64,000 bases of DNA from Melastoma dodecandrum (taxonomy: Eukaryota > Streptophyta > Magnoliopsida > Myrtales > Melastomataceae), in NCBI GenBank assembly GCA_029817715.1, contig JARUPY010000079.1:1922001-1986000 (forward strand), given 5' to 3'. The position numbers and the translations under genes are program-made. Below the pieces are notes generated by a model. That model made no database searches and had not been told where the DNA came from. It saw only the letters and a program-made list of their open reading frames with translations. Within the stretch, counting starts at the first letter, position 1. Each line of letters starts with the position of its first letter. Below, in pieces: positions 24,207-36,214 of this stretch.

Positions 24207-24407
24207 GAGACGGGTTCTCAAAACGCGCCTTCATGTCGCCCATGGACAAGCCATAGGAGCGGGTTTTGAGATCCCGCCCCTGCTTAGTTTGTTGGAGGGT
24301 GGGTTTTCAAAATATGGCCATACGACGGTAAAACCGTATTTTACGAAACTCGGACCGCATTTCGTAAATTGTTTTTTTAAAACTAACCGTGTTTCCATAC
24401 ATTCCTC
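24207..24407 (-). repeat. right terminal inverted repeat of the MULE-like element
   Basis: Inverted counterpart of 12389-12601. It includes the GC-rich CGGGTT/AACCCG blocks and AAACTAACCGTG near its outer end. Confidence 0.7.
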
Positions 24408-25239
24408 TCAAAGGGTGTGGTGTCGCTGACCGCCAGACTACCGTCGACCATTTATATTCATTTATATATCGAAATACTAGATGGAAGAACAAAAAGAGAA
24501 GCGAAGTAAGACTAAGAAATAGAACGATTACGGAATAATTTGCGTCACTTATATTATTTTGCGGTTATTGGTGATCAAAGCTCAGAAATGGAAAATCTTG
24601 TAATAAGATGAACACTTTCGGACAATCCATCATGTAGGATTATAACTCAAATAATATGGTGTTAATTGACTTTTGTTCTAAAATAATGATAGTTGCCAAA
24701 GTATATTTTGTAAAATTCGAGTTTTTAACACTTAAAATATGAAAAAAATGAAAAAAAGCTTCGTCGCATCACTCTGAGTTCACTTCAAAAGAAAAATCGA
24801 TATCTTAAACTCTAGTTCCTGCAAAATCATTTGAAAATTTGAAGTTTTAACTCCGATTTTAAGATATTATTCGTTGAATTTATATAACGATATCTTAAAC
24901 ATTTTATCCAGTTTTCCATGTAAAATAACAATACATTACAACAATAGTTATCATTTTTTAAATAAAAAATAATTATAATTATATTTATATATTTGTCTTG
25001 ATTCAGAAAAAGAGTATAAAAGACGAAGCAGAAGCAGTGACAATGATAAGAGACACCAATCGGCTATAGAACAAGGGAATTGGGAAGATTGTGCAATAAG
25101 CTTGGAAGTCCCCAAAGAACCAACCAGTATTAACTACAAGGACCTCTAACGTGATCAAAAGAAAAAAGCGGCAAAATTTTAGTGGCCGAATTCTTAGGAT
25201 AAACTACTACTACAATGACTTAGGAACACGTTTTTCCCC
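24408..25239. other. intergenic, includes NOP58 3' flank
   Basis: AT-rich sequence without a supported gene. The part next to 25240 should contain the NOP58 3' UTR and poly(A) signals on minus. Confidence 0.5.
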
Positions 25240-27944
25240 TCAGTCCTCGCTTTTCTTCTTCTTCTTGTTCTTGTCTTTCTTTTTGCTGGGTTGCTCCCCT
25301 TCTTCTTGATCCTCCTCTTCGACGTGCTTTCTCTTCTTTTTCTTCTTGCCGGCATCTGCTTCGACCCCCTCGTTCTGTATTTCGGAGTCACCTGCCGAGT
25401 CTTTCTTCCTTTTCTTCTTCGCCTTCTTTCCTGACTCCTGGCCTTCGGTTTCGGGAGAGCCATTCGCATCGATGGCCATCGTTGTGGTTTCTTCCTCGGA
25501 TTTCTTCTTTTTGTCTTTCTTTCGTTTGGTGGCATCCTCCAGAACTGAGTCTATGGTTTTCCCAATCGTAGAATCGGCAGCGGAATTGTATGTCTACATG
25601 TAAGAAATGATTGATCACCAATTCTGGATGTTGATGGTACAAGGAATAATCATGACAAGGAATCCGTAAAAATCCAAACCATGGTAAACGAAAATGACTA
25701 ACCTTGGCAGCAGTAATTAAACCGGTAGCCCCTTTCCTCCTGTCCTTGTCATAAACTTCGATCTTAGGCTTTCCCTTAGCGGAGCCAGCAGACCGACCCA
25801 ATTCCCGGCCTTCCAGAGTCGATAGCCTTGCTTCGATCTTACGCACAATAGAAAGTAACATTAATCTCCAAAGGTAGTATGTCCACAAAGAAACCAACTG
25901 TAATAACCAGCAATGGCATTATACCTTAGCACGGCTTTGAATTCCAATGGTGTTATCTGGATTTTCTTTATCACCAAGAGCATCATAACGGATTGCCAGT
26001 GCAGCTTTTGCAGCGAGAGACCGAGAAATTTTCCCTTTCAATTTTGGTGCTGCTTGACCAATCAATGAAGCATGGTAGATGAGCCCGTACTTGGGAGTCG
26101 CATGCTTGGTCTTCAAAGCTCTGAAAAGGGCCTTCTCGGCACCAAGGATCTGAATTGTGCTTCCAGGCTGCTTGGCCAGGTTTAACAAGCTCCCACCATG
26201 AGCGATCAGACGGGCACCGACCAGCTCCCCAACGAGGGTAGTCAAATTTGGGGCAATCGTGTTCATCCGTTGTTTCAAATAATCATATAGTTGAGCTCTA
26301 TATTCAGAAAGAGCCAAAACTTGGTCGGCTAGCTCCTTAATATTGATCAGGTCCAAATCACTAACTTCAGTTCCCATTGATATCAAAGCTGCCTCTTTCA
26401 ATTCCGTTTCAACCACTTCTGATAGTATCTACATTATCATAAAAAAAGAGTGACTGACTACTAGCAGACAATTCATCAAGCAAGAATGATAGCATCTGCG
26501 TAGGCCTCTTTTCCGCACCCAAATACTAGGCGGAAAAAGCCAAAGATAAAGAAGAAACACCAGATCAAGTGCTGCTTCAAATCACATTGTTCAATACAAC
26601 ACAGTGCAGGATTTATACCTCAGAAAAATCAAGTTTCGCAGCATTGGAACGGTCACCCATCAGCTTCACAGACTTTGCGTAAAGTATGTTATCCTGAACA
26701 ATCTTAGCAAGCTCTGGAAAATGCCATCCATACCATTCTCGGACCCTCATGGCATACGTATTGAGCTCTTTGTCAAGATCATCAAGTAATCCAATTGCTT
26801 GAACAATCATCGTGTCCACCTAGACAAAATAATAGAAAACTTAAATTAACAAATTGGCAACAACTTATTCTTCTGAGAAAAGAAGATCAACAAGCCCAAA
26901 TAAGAATCCATCATTGACCTCACTCTGGCATTTGCTAAGAGGATTAAAAGCAAAGCAATGAAGAACAGTTTCTGAGTCTGTGAAAATGATGAGAGGGTTT
27001 GAGCAACACCCCAGAAATAACCATTGTTTGAAAAAAAATAATTATTTGGACATCAAACATTTTGGAAATAAGTGGCCACCGCATTATAAGACTAACCTTT
27101 TCAGGACTGAATTTCAGTTTGTATCTAGACAGAGAGTGAGACAACCCAAGGCTCATAGGGGCAAGATCTTGTACAGCTAGACCAGATATGAGTTCAGTGA
27201 GCTGACTCCTGACACCTCGCATTAGCTCCATCACAGTGTTATTGTGAACACAATCGACATGCTGAAAGTAAAGAAGAGGCAATATCATCCGAGATAAACT
27301 TCAGTTAAAAACTCAACGAACAATGTGCAGGAACATGTGCATACCACTTTCTCCTTGATGGCATTGCCAAGTTTCGAATCAGCAACAGCCAATGTCTCTC
27401 CATCACAGTTGGCACTTAAGAACCTGCGGAGATTCTTGGGAACTTTGCTCTCGATCAAGCTGGTAGCTGCTGTGAGAGCTTCGGCCGTATTTTCAAACTT
27501 TGAGAAAGCCTTAAGCTTCACAACCTGCCACAGCAAGTTAAAAAGGTATAAGCTATCAGATCAAGTGCCAAAACATGACATGCACACAAAAGAATGAGAA
27601 GTACAGACAAACCTGTCTAGCCGAGTCAGCGGACGTAAACTCCTTCCATAAATCCTACATAGAACAATTGTCGACTCCCATAAGATTTACAGAAGAGAGG
27701 AAAAGAATCAATAAAATGACACTATTTCTACATCCAATTGCCAGGAGGTTCTTGTTAACTTCCAAAAGAAAGAAACTTCGTCCTTGTCAAATGCAAATCC
27801 CGGAATCAACAGTTGACGGGTTTCATCAATCAGACAGCAACTCAACAAGTGTACGCGCAATCAAACCTCAACTTTGGAGAGCTTCCCCTCGTCCAGGACC
27901 TTGAACAGGGCGAACCCTGCGGGAGTCTCGAACAACACCAGCAT
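25240..27944 (-). CDS. NOP58: NOP58 (NOP5), box C/D snoRNP core protein
   Basis: Eight exons with canonical borders and consistent phase give 552 residues: 27867-27944, 27613-27654, 27345-27524, 27097-27261, 26619-26819, 25925-26428, 25703-25837 and 25240-25593. NOP58 binds box C/D snoRNAs together with NOP56 and fibrillarin in the nucleolus and supports 2'-O-methylation and pre-rRNA processing. The start [16 protein letters not shown] is the conserved NOP5 N-terminal domain. The central region ([48 protein letters not shown]) is the coiled-coil/NOSIC part. Exon 6 holds the Nop domain ([38 protein letters not shown]). The tail from about residue 460 is a KKE/KKK-rich low-complexity region. 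Nothing is broken. Confidence 0.97.
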
Positions 27945-28237
27945 CTGAACCCAAGTATTCACCGCCCACCAGAACCCAAACCCACCTGAAAAACCGAAAC
28001 TTTCGCTTAACCCCGCGAATCATGACCCAAGAAAACACGACCCAATCACACAAAAAACAAACAGCATGTCCCCACCTTTCACCCCAACTCGGTCCGAACA
28101 CTAGAGAGAAGACCTGTTTCGGAGGATGCAGGGGGAGAGGCAAGAGCAAGAGCAGAGAAGTGGGTTTCGGTCCCCTTCCCGGGATGGCACGGAGAAGGCC
28201 CGCGGGAAATGGTGGCGGTGTCGAGAGGAGGAGGGTC

Positions 28238-28344
28238 TAGGGTTTAAGGTTGTAAGAAGAAATTGAGCTGTGCTTTTGTAAATTCTGTAACATTATTCAT
28301 CCAGGCCCATCCCAAATGAAACAAAGCCTGTAAGACCAAGCCCA
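28238..28344 (-). promoter_or_regulatory. NOP58 promoter: telo-box and two site II motifs
   Basis: About 300 bp upstream of the NOP58 ATG, on minus, are AAACCCTA (28238-28245), TGGGCC (28304-28309) and TGGGCT (28339-28344). The telo-box plus site II (TGGGCY, bound by TCP factors) combination is the known signature of plant ribosome-biogenesis promoters. Confidence 0.7.
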
Positions 28345-28873
28345 ATCAGTAAAGGGTTACATACTTTATATTTATATATATATATTTTTAATTTTAATTA
28401 AATTGTGGTCTTTATCATTTGACCAACGGACATGTGATTACGTCAATTACAATGTCAGTTTCTTACGAGCTGTGAAACATAGACAAGTAGAAACAAAAAA
28501 AGACCGAACCTAGTTTTTTTTTTCTTGGATTCCCCGAGCCATTTGAACTAAGGAATGGATATTCCAAGGGGAACATAAAAAACCACCACAAAGAATATTA
28601 TTTACTATCATGAGACTCCCCCGTGTTCTTAGCTCTTACCATTAAAAAATAATCAAAGTTGATGTTTAAATGTTATTATTATCATCATCATTTCATAAAC
28701 GTTTATATCATGTGAATGTGGGTGGACTCTTTTGGCACAAACATCAAATCCAAGGAAGTAGTATTCCCCTCGTCTTTTCTGTTTGTTATTTGTTGTTGCT
28801 GCAAATTAATATAATATTTTAGTCCTTGGAAAATATGTCCTCGTTTATTAAGGTGGATGTGGCTCAATATCCC
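28345..28873. other. intergenic between NOP58 and the first lipid-transfer gene
   Basis: AT-rich, with a TATATATATA run near 28375. No gene is seen. The divergent genes share this region as upstream sequence. Confidence 0.5.
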
Positions 28874-28880
28874 TATATAA
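28874..28880 (+). promoter_or_regulatory. TATA box of the 28973 lipid-transfer gene
   Basis: TATATAA followed by ACACCC lies 93 bp before the ATG. The array genes have the same TATATAA at a similar distance. Confidence 0.75.
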
Positions 28881-28972
28881 ACACCCTTCCCATGAATTCT
28901 CTGGATCATCAGCTAAAACATCAAGTATCAAAAGTGGGGAAGTCGCAGTTTTCCGCGAAATAAGAGCGATCC

Positions 28973-29290
28973 ATGGCAGCCGCCTTAGCCAACAAGAGGA
29001 GGATGGGGTTGGTTCTCGCTCTGATGGTGGCTGTATTTACAGTCGGCTCCGATGCCCTCTTTGTTGACGTATGCAATGTTTCCATTGGCGAGATAAGAAC
29101 CTGTGAGCCAGCAGTGATGAAGGGGAGCTCAGAACACCCGACAGATGTGTGTTGCAAGTTCCTGAAGAAGGCCGACCTGCCTTGCCTTTGCGGTTACAAG
29201 ACCAGCAACCTTGTGCCGAGCAATATCGATATCAAACTCGCCATGGCGCTCCCTTCTAAGTGCGGCTGCAAACTCCCTGCTAAGTGCTGA
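28973..29290 (+). CDS. DIR1-like non-specific lipid-transfer protein
   Basis: Intact single-exon gene of 105 residues. A signal peptide (basic KRR, then a hydrophobic core LVLALMVAVFTV, cut near SDA) precedes an eight-cysteine domain with spacing C-9-C-15-CC-9-CLC-23-C-7-C. This is the type II-like pattern of the putative lipid-transfer protein DIR1 family, whose founder carries a long-distance signal in systemic acquired resistance. Leu in the CXC motif is usual for type II. A ninth cysteine lies in the last loop (SKCGCKLPAKC), absent from the array copies. It is diverged from the array genes and probably an older paralogue. The function of this copy is not known. Confidence 0.9.
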   Translation: MAAALANKRRMGLVLALMVAVFTVGSDALFVDVCNVSIGEIRTCEPAVMKGSSEHPTDVCCKFLKKADLPCLCGYKTSNLVPSNIDIKLAMALPSKCGCKLPAKC

Positions 29291-29466
29291 TCGCGAGCCC
29301 ATGTCATCCATAAAAATAAGAACATGCATTACCCAGTACTCCTTTCAAGCCGTAACTCGCTAATAGAGTAATACTCATCGAACCATCTCGCGTATGTGTT
29401 TGTATTTTCTTCCATTACCACGTCCTTTGTTTGCTTGTCTTCATGTCTGGTTTTGACATGAATAAT

Positions 29467-30989
29467 TGTTGGTATAGGATTACACTAAGAATGGGGGTTG
29501 AATTAGTGCCTTAAGAGTTTTGACACTTTTTCGATTATATCTGAATACAGAAGCGTGGCTATGTCAAATTACAGAAACTAGATCTGTTGGACAGATTCTC
29601 AGTTCTGAGCTAAGTTATCTAATGTGTATGTGACACAAAGCTTTATAGTGGTTCGACAAACAATGTCTACGTCCACTCTCCCAGCGCTCACCCCAATTAG
29701 GGCGTATTCACTATATGTGATCAAGGGAAGTTACAGATGCACACTTCTTATCAGAAATGTGACTAACCACTTGCATCTACACACGTGACTAGCTCAACCC
29801 GCACGTAACCGACGTGACTAATTCCGGCTCCTCACTGAGCCCGTGGCTTAACGGCTACCATCTGCCCTCGTGGCTTAACGGCTAACACCTACCCACGTGG
29901 CTTCATGGCTACCACCTACCCTCGTGGCTTAACGGCTACCACCTGCCCTTGCACACACGGGTGTGACTAACAACCTGCTCAAATAAAACAGCTACAGCAC
30001 AAACAGTCTGCAGTTACAGAAGATGATCTCTTTCAGAGTTGATCGCTCGATGAATGAACAATGGACGATCTCAGCTTTTGCAACGGTGAAGGGATAAAGG
30101 TTTCTGGTAAGCTTTCAGGTAGAATGACAAGTTGGAAATGTTGCTTCACTCTTGCATTTAAGCTTGTCCGTAGAAAGGAGTTTCCCAATCAATCACCAAC
30201 GGCTAGTTGATCCACTTGCCATTTTCTCCATGATTCGATCCTATGGGGAAACTTCCAAGAACACAAAACATTATCCTTAGTAATATCAGATAATAATAAA
30301 CCAGCACCGAATAAGTGATAATGTATTCTGCTACGAAACTGTTTTCTGCGATAACAGAATCATCACTTTTCCTTATATGTATTTAGCATCGGGATTGATT
30401 TGTTTCCATAATATGAAAGCATTCCCATTGTAAAATATTCTCACCATATACGGGAGATTTTAACATGATTAGGTCGTAGCCAAATTCCATAATCATAAGA
30501 TCACTTAAGTTTAGGAAATAAATCTTTCCAAAACAACTCAATGAAAGAACTTGACAAATAAGTTAATTCCAAGGGTGAACCTTGACATGATTCCAGAGTT
30601 AATTCAATAAGAATTAACTTTAGGACGTATGAGATAATTATCTCACGTGCTCGCATATTGAACAATCTCCAATAAGGAAATCGTCATTCACAGAAGTGCC
30701 ATTCTGTAACCCGTAGTAAGCACTCCAGTAAGGAGGGTTATAACATCTGTGACACAGAAGCTCATCTCTACAATAGAGATAGTGGACTCAATAATAGATC
30801 TCGTCCTCAGAACACCATTTCTGATGGCTAAATCGTTTCCTCCGCTGAAGTATTCTACATAACTCTTTTATGTATTGCTCACACAACAAAGACCAGCTTC
30901 TACACCCGAAGACATGTTCGTCTGTACACTTGAATAACACATTAGCAATACATAACCTTTGTCATCATCAAAACCAGCTTAAATCAACA
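29467..30989 (-). mobile_element. solo LTR, 1523 bp, TSD ATAAT, copia (SIRE-like) type
   Basis: It begins TGTTGGTATAGG and ends AAATCAACA (TGTTG...CAACA), and is flanked by the perfect 5-bp direct repeat ATAAT at 29462-29466 and 30990-30994. No internal retroelement coding is present, so this is an LTR left after LTR-LTR recombination. Read on minus, it starts TGTTGATTTAAGCTGGTTTT and is clearly related to 40781-41620 (GATGATGA, ATTGCTAATGTGTTAT, GAGTTATGT in order). Strand follows that comparison. Confidence 0.8.
29842..29949. repeat. 27-bp tandem repeat, four copies, in the solo LTR
   Basis: CGTGGCTTAACGGCTACCAC and minor variants start at 29842, 29869, 29896 and 29923, exactly 27 bp apart. 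Confidence 0.85.
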
Positions 30990-30994
30990 ATAAT

Positions 30995-32900
30995 GAAAAG
31001 TAATAATGTAACTATGCTATAGCATTACTCTTTTTGATTGATGGCCATGCCTTTACTTTATTGCTTACCTGAATGATAATTTACAAAGTGGCATCTTTGG
31101 GCATGCATCCTATGCTTCAGGGCCTCATGTTTCGATCATCTGAGGTGCCTGATGTTTCGCTGAATATTGGGAAAGAAGGAAGCTTTTTGTACGGGATGTG
31201 AGACATGCTCGAACGATGGCTAATAACAAATTCATTCCCGCATCATCGATTAAGGAACATTCTAAAAAATTATAGTCGTTGGAAAAACAAAAAAACATGA
31301 CCCTAAGCTGGAAAATCAAATGACACATCTGTTCATAACTACATTTCTAAGGGCAAAATCCATCAACCTCGTGGATGTATTCTCCTCAGTAATGTAATAA
31401 TTGTACACAGATAAACATGTCGCCGTTTGATCTCGAGGACGCATTCTTTGCTCTTCTCTGTACAACTACGGTCCGTCAATAAATGTGACAAAGATATTCA
31501 AATGACTCATCTTTTCCAATTCTTAACAACAATGGCATTTCGACATAGCGACCTCCACTCTCAAGGTCGCTTCCATGGTATCTTCAAGTGACCAAACCAT
31601 TCATTTTTTACAAATAATAAATTATTGTTAGAAAATAATTATTTTTTTTACAAATTACGTAGGTGAAGTTACAAATATAGTGAAACATTATTCTTGTTAT
31701 TTTAGTAAATTGGTTTGATAAAAACGCATTACCGAAGTTAATAGAAATTGCAAATTTAAAGAAAAAACAAATTTTAAGAAAATTATTAAATTTAAAACAA
31801 AGAAACTAAGTATTAAGAGAAGTTATGTGTAAAATTAAAAATTTAAAAAATATTATAGATTACTAGTTTTGAAAATGTAATTACAAAAAGAGCACCTACC
31901 AGTAAAATTAGCTAAATTTAGTCCTCAAATTTAGAAAAGTTATAACATGGAAAAATACTAATCGTATGACAATTTTAGTAATGAAGAAAGGTTACTAACT
32001 AATTAGATATTTTACAAAATCAGTGTAAAAGTACTTTGGAAAAAATCAAAAATAAATTACTATTTTGTAAGAAATTTCTTAACCTAAATAATTTTACACT
32101 CCCGGATGAATTTTAAGGGAGAAAACCGATAATACAAGTCATTACTGAAAATTAAAAAGTATCTAGAAAATTTAAGAAATAGAGAAATTAACACCAATTA
32201 AAAATCTTTAAATAAATAAATAAATTTTCGAAATAAAATTGAAAAATTTATTGTACAAACTAATTTAACTATTATATATATATAGATAGGAAACTATAAT
32301 AAAAATTATATTTCCCCTCTCTTTGTTAAACATTTGATCCTTAAAATTTCATTGTGCAAGAATCTGAAAGCATTTAAGCAAGATAATTAGAGTACAAGGC
32401 AAATATGTTGTTATGAAATTTAATAAAAGTTTTAAACTTTTAAATTGAAAATTATTTGAGAAATTATATTTATCTATGAAAATATCAGTTTTAACTCTAG
32501 AAATTACGATTTTATATTTTTTTTAAAAAAATATCTTTAAAATTATATATATTTTAATCACAATACCGTATTTTTATCCCACGAAACTGTAAAATTGACA
32601 ACAAAATCCTACTTGAAACAAACCAACTAATATGCTCATGGTGACTTTTTACATATTCATTGACTGTTAATTAGAAATTGCGGATTGTCTCAGTCCAGTT
32701 ATTCGTTTGATTCATTTGATTTGGAGGGCCATGAAATCCAGCTAAACACCAGACATTTATGACAAATCTACCACCAACGGTACTTGATACTTATTCTTCA
32801 CGGTAACCTTGTGATGGAAGATTCCAACTTAGCCACGCCCCCACGGAGTTGATCAAGGTCCTCCAAGACCGAGGTCTGCATATCGGGAGAAGCCTCACCC
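30995..32900. other. AT-rich intergenic, no gene seen
   Basis: Very AT-rich from about 31600 to 32600 with many A- and T-runs. Short ORFs only, none with family resemblance. Confidence 0.5.
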
Positions 32901-32943
32901 ATGAGCTGCTCTAGTCGTTCCAATCTCTTGCTGGTGGTTCTGG

Positions 32944-34388
32944 TTGTCATTGTTAGTCGCTCTGATTCCAACTGTGATGGGTCCGAGACGATATTACGGC
33001 CAACTCAACCTAGCAATGCTACCAGCCCGGCGTTGTGCCCAACCAAGCACGACCAACCTTAGCAAAGCTATAAAGGAAAGGCTCAGTGGTTTACTCGATA
33101 GTTTGAGCCAAACCGTGGAAGAGATGCATAGTCAGCAGGAGGACCTTCGAATGAGGTTGTGATCCTTAAGAGGGTGGTTGTTGCACAATCCTCCGGTGGG
33201 GATGAGCGTTCGATGATGTGAGTCCCTGAACCTCAGAAGTTCGACGGAAGTCGAGACGCGGAGGCACTGCAAAACTTCTTGTGGGATGTGGAGCAGTACT
33301 TTGCGGCAGCAAGGATTCCTAAGAGGGAGCATGTTTCGATCACGTCCACGTATCTTACTATAGATGCAAAGTTGTGGTGGCGGACGCGGGTGAAGGACGA
33401 CATGAGTGCTGGTCGTCCTATGATCGATACCTGGGAGTCCTTGAAGAAAGAGTTGACGGATCAGTTCTTACCTTCCAACGTGACCTAGGTTGCGAGGGAG
33501 GCGTTGAATATCCTTAAACACACTAGCACCGTGAGAGAGTACGTGAAGAAGTTCACATCATTGATGCTGGATATACCCGACATGTCCGAGGCGGAAAAGC
33601 TATTCAACTTCCTCGACGGTCTTCAACAATGGGCATAGATCGAGCTGCGTAAACAAGGTGTGCGAGACTTGGCTTCGACGGTGGCAGCAGAAGACTCTCT
33701 TGTTGATCTTCGTTTGGGAGGGGGCAGCGAGCAGACTGGGAGGCCCTGACAAAAGAGATGTGGGCACGGAATGGCGGAGATGGGGGAAAGCATGAGGGCA
33801 AGTCGAAACCAAAGCGTGGTGATGATGACGGCTTGGCCAATGGGGCAAATGACAGAATGAGGGATGAGTCGCAGACGGATCCACGGGCTCGCTCAGGCTA
33901 CTTCATTTGCAACGACCTCATCGGGCAAGAGATTACCCAATGAAGAAGTGGCTGACCGCGATTATCGATGCCGACGAAGGTGCTTTCGAGTCTCGTGTTG
34001 CTCCATTGCAGTTCTTGGGGGCGCACGCAAGGGGCACTTCAAAGGGGAACATAGTGCAAAGCCGAAGCGAGTGACGGCCATGCAATTAGAGAAGGGCTGC
34101 GAGAGGGGCATGCTGACAGGTGTTTCCTACATGGCAAGTGGCACGGAGGCACCCCAGAGGGCGAAGCTTGTCCAAGTACCATCCCTCGAAACTCCGGATG
34201 AGGCGCCAGAGGATGAAACAAGCGTTGTGGAGGCTGTGGGGACAACTAACTTATGTTCTTTGGTTGTTAGGGACGTAGCGCATGCGTTCCTTGACATCGC
34301 GTTGAAGAGGGCGTCGACTCCAACTAGTAGGGGAGGTTTGTCACAGGGTCGGATGGGGATCCTTGGCCCATCAACTAGCGAGGCTTGA
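32944..34388 (+). pseudogene. Ty3/gypsy (chromovirus-like) gag remnant
   Basis: Around 33230-33480 the frame reads PEPQKFDGSRDAEALQNFL, then WDVEQYFAA, LTIDAKLWWRTR and WESLKKELTDQFLP. After a stop at 33487 it goes on with REALNILKHTSTVREYVKKF and FNFLDGLQQW. This is the retrotransposon gag domain of Del/Tekay-like plant elements. A weak zinc-knuckle remnant (SGYFICN) is near 33890. Several stops and frameshifts are present, and no RT or integrase follows, so the element is truncated. The plus ORF at 33864-34388 is probably mixed-frame residue of this element. Confidence 0.65.
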
Positions 34389-34399
34389 GCAATGTTGCT

Positions 34400-35900
34400 T
34401 AGGCGGTAGTTCGTGAAGGAGGCATGGGCTTGAGCGTTGGGTGGCGCTTATCGGTGCTCGGGAACGAGGCTGGGGCATCGAATTTAGGCACGAGACAAGG
34501 CGTGTCCAGAATGCGAAGTGCTCTAGTACGAGTGCTAGAGCGGTGTTCGTGAGGTAGGCCGAACACATGACCCGGTTCCTTTGGTGTGGGGATCAGCTTA
34601 GGTGAGTAGCCTTAGCTACACTCGGTGGTGGACTAGCGGGTGGCGGGCAGCACGACGATGGACGTGCATTGGAGGCAATCGTACGTGAACGCGAGCGTCC
34701 GCGTACACACTGTGGGATGACTCACATAAAAGGGAAAACTGGCAAACGAACGAAGAGATAAGTGCTGGACAACGAACAGTGCGATGTAGATGCGACGAGA
34801 TGCGCGGGTCGAGGAGGAATCTGGCTGTTGGGCGTTCCTGGTGTGCGAAGCTGGAGAGGTGGCATGCCGCAAGAAGCAACGAAGATTTCCTAGAGGTTGC
34901 ACGTGGGTGGTTGTAGACAGAAGGGTCCTGACTCAAGCTGCATGCGACCCTTCAGATGGCTGCTGCAAGAGGAGGCAGTCCCCTGACATGAGTGCAGACG
35001 ACCCCTGGTGTTCCTGGCTGCAGACGACCGTTAGTGTTGCTGGACTCTTGGGTTCCTCGTGACCGCATGATATCTAAGTGTCCATTGTCTTGTAATATGA
35101 TGTAACTCCCCTTGGCTCCTATAAATGAGTGAACGGGGACTTAGGGCGAGAAAGAGCATGTGAGTGTGCATAGAGGAGAGTGCGTTAGGCGAGATACCCA
35201 TACTTAGGGAGCCTGTTGTATACACGAGAATCTTGTAGTTCCCTTTGTATTATTGGGAGTAATAATACGGTGATTTGGAAGAAAATCGAGAGTAAGCTGG
35301 TCATCAGCGATAAAGGGAAGCCATATAGTCGCTTGCCTAGGTCAGACGTATGTTGGGGCAGGTCTGACATGATCAGGGATGCCAGAAATTGCTTGTGGTA
35401 GTACGCTGCGGCAGGCGACCCTGGAGCTTCATCTGACGGATCAGCTGGGTGCAGACGATCATTGGGCTGCCGCTGACGTGACTAGAATGGGTGCAGGCGA
35501 CCCTTGGAATGCTCTTGCAGGTCAGAGCTGGGTTGCATAGTGTACATTTGTAAATTGTATGCATGCCCCATGACCCCTATAAATAAGAGATGTAACGGGG
35601 GCGTGGGTAAGACATTGTAAGATTGAGTGAAAATACAATATGTGCCTTGGTCAAATTATTGTGTTCTTTTTATCCCTTGTGAGCGAGTCCTTATCCTTGC
35701 GAGCGTTCTTGAGTGGGAGCGTGAGCGATACACGAGAGTACGTGAGTAAACACTGTGAGCGAGTGTGGACTGGTCGTGCTTCCAGGAAAATTACGATACC
35801 GCCAAGGCCGAGAAAATTTATGGGTGTGTCTCGTCCCTGTAAAATCAATCAATTCTGATCGATCAATATAAGAGAAGGGAGACTTCACTTTCCTGCCATT
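34400..35900 (+). repeat. LTR-like sequence with two TATA-type promoters
   Basis: GGCTCCTATAAATGAGTGAACGG (about 35115) and a related CCCTATAAATAAGAG followed by ATGTAACGGGGG (about 35574) are both followed by GAGAAAGAGC or GTAAGATTGAGTG stretches. Both look like the U3-R part of plant LTRs. GCAGACGACC-type motifs recur at 34.99, 35.02, 35.45 and 35.48 kb. It lies just downstream of the gypsy gag remnant, so it may be LTR sequence of that element. Ends could not be defined. Confidence 0.4.
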
Positions 35901-36214
35901 TCCTCCTTCACAAGCTCATCCTCAGCTTCTTTCTCCTGACACCTCCCAGCGACTTTCAAGACCAAGGTAAGCTCAAGAAGCCAAGGAGACCCCCTAACCG
36001 ACCAGACTGCGTGGAACTTGCTACAACTTCACAAGTCAACGACCGCAACAAGAATGAGGGGCATCTGCTCCGAACAACCTCCGACCCTCCTCATCTCACA
36101 TCTCCAACGATTGTGCTTGAGGTCCCTCCTATGTCTAGGACCTTTGTTTCGGTTATTTCTATGGAACCGGAAGGGAGCTATGGGTGTGGGTAGGTGTTGT
36201 TATTTTTTAACACT

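Larger units (their letters stand above)
12389..24407. mobile_element. MULE-like DNA transposon with ~0.2-kb TIRs, carrying a nested Athila-type element
   Basis: The sequence at 12389-12601 is the diverged inverted complement of 24207-24407; both share CGGTTAGTTTT/CGGTCAGTTTT, TTTCGTAAAATA and GACATGAAGGCGCGTTTTGA. Outside the termini are TCAAGGGCC (12380-12388) and TCAAAGGGT (24408-24416), a possible mutated 9-bp TSD, which is the usual MULE length. The interior left part holds minus-strand remnants of a MULE N-terminal domain and a plant-mobile-domain-like region. The rest, 14977-24206, is an inserted retrotransposon whose right LTR directly abuts the right TIR. Without it the element would be about 2.8 kb. 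Confidence 0.7.

Noticed and set aside
25346..25603. 85-codon plus-strand frame, Ser/Phe rich
   Set aside because: It is the complement of the Lys/Glu-rich NOP58 tail.
27655..27866. TTGATGAAA-like C box in a NOP58 intron, possible box C/D snoRNA
   Set aside because: No CTGA D box at a suitable distance and no terminal stem were found.
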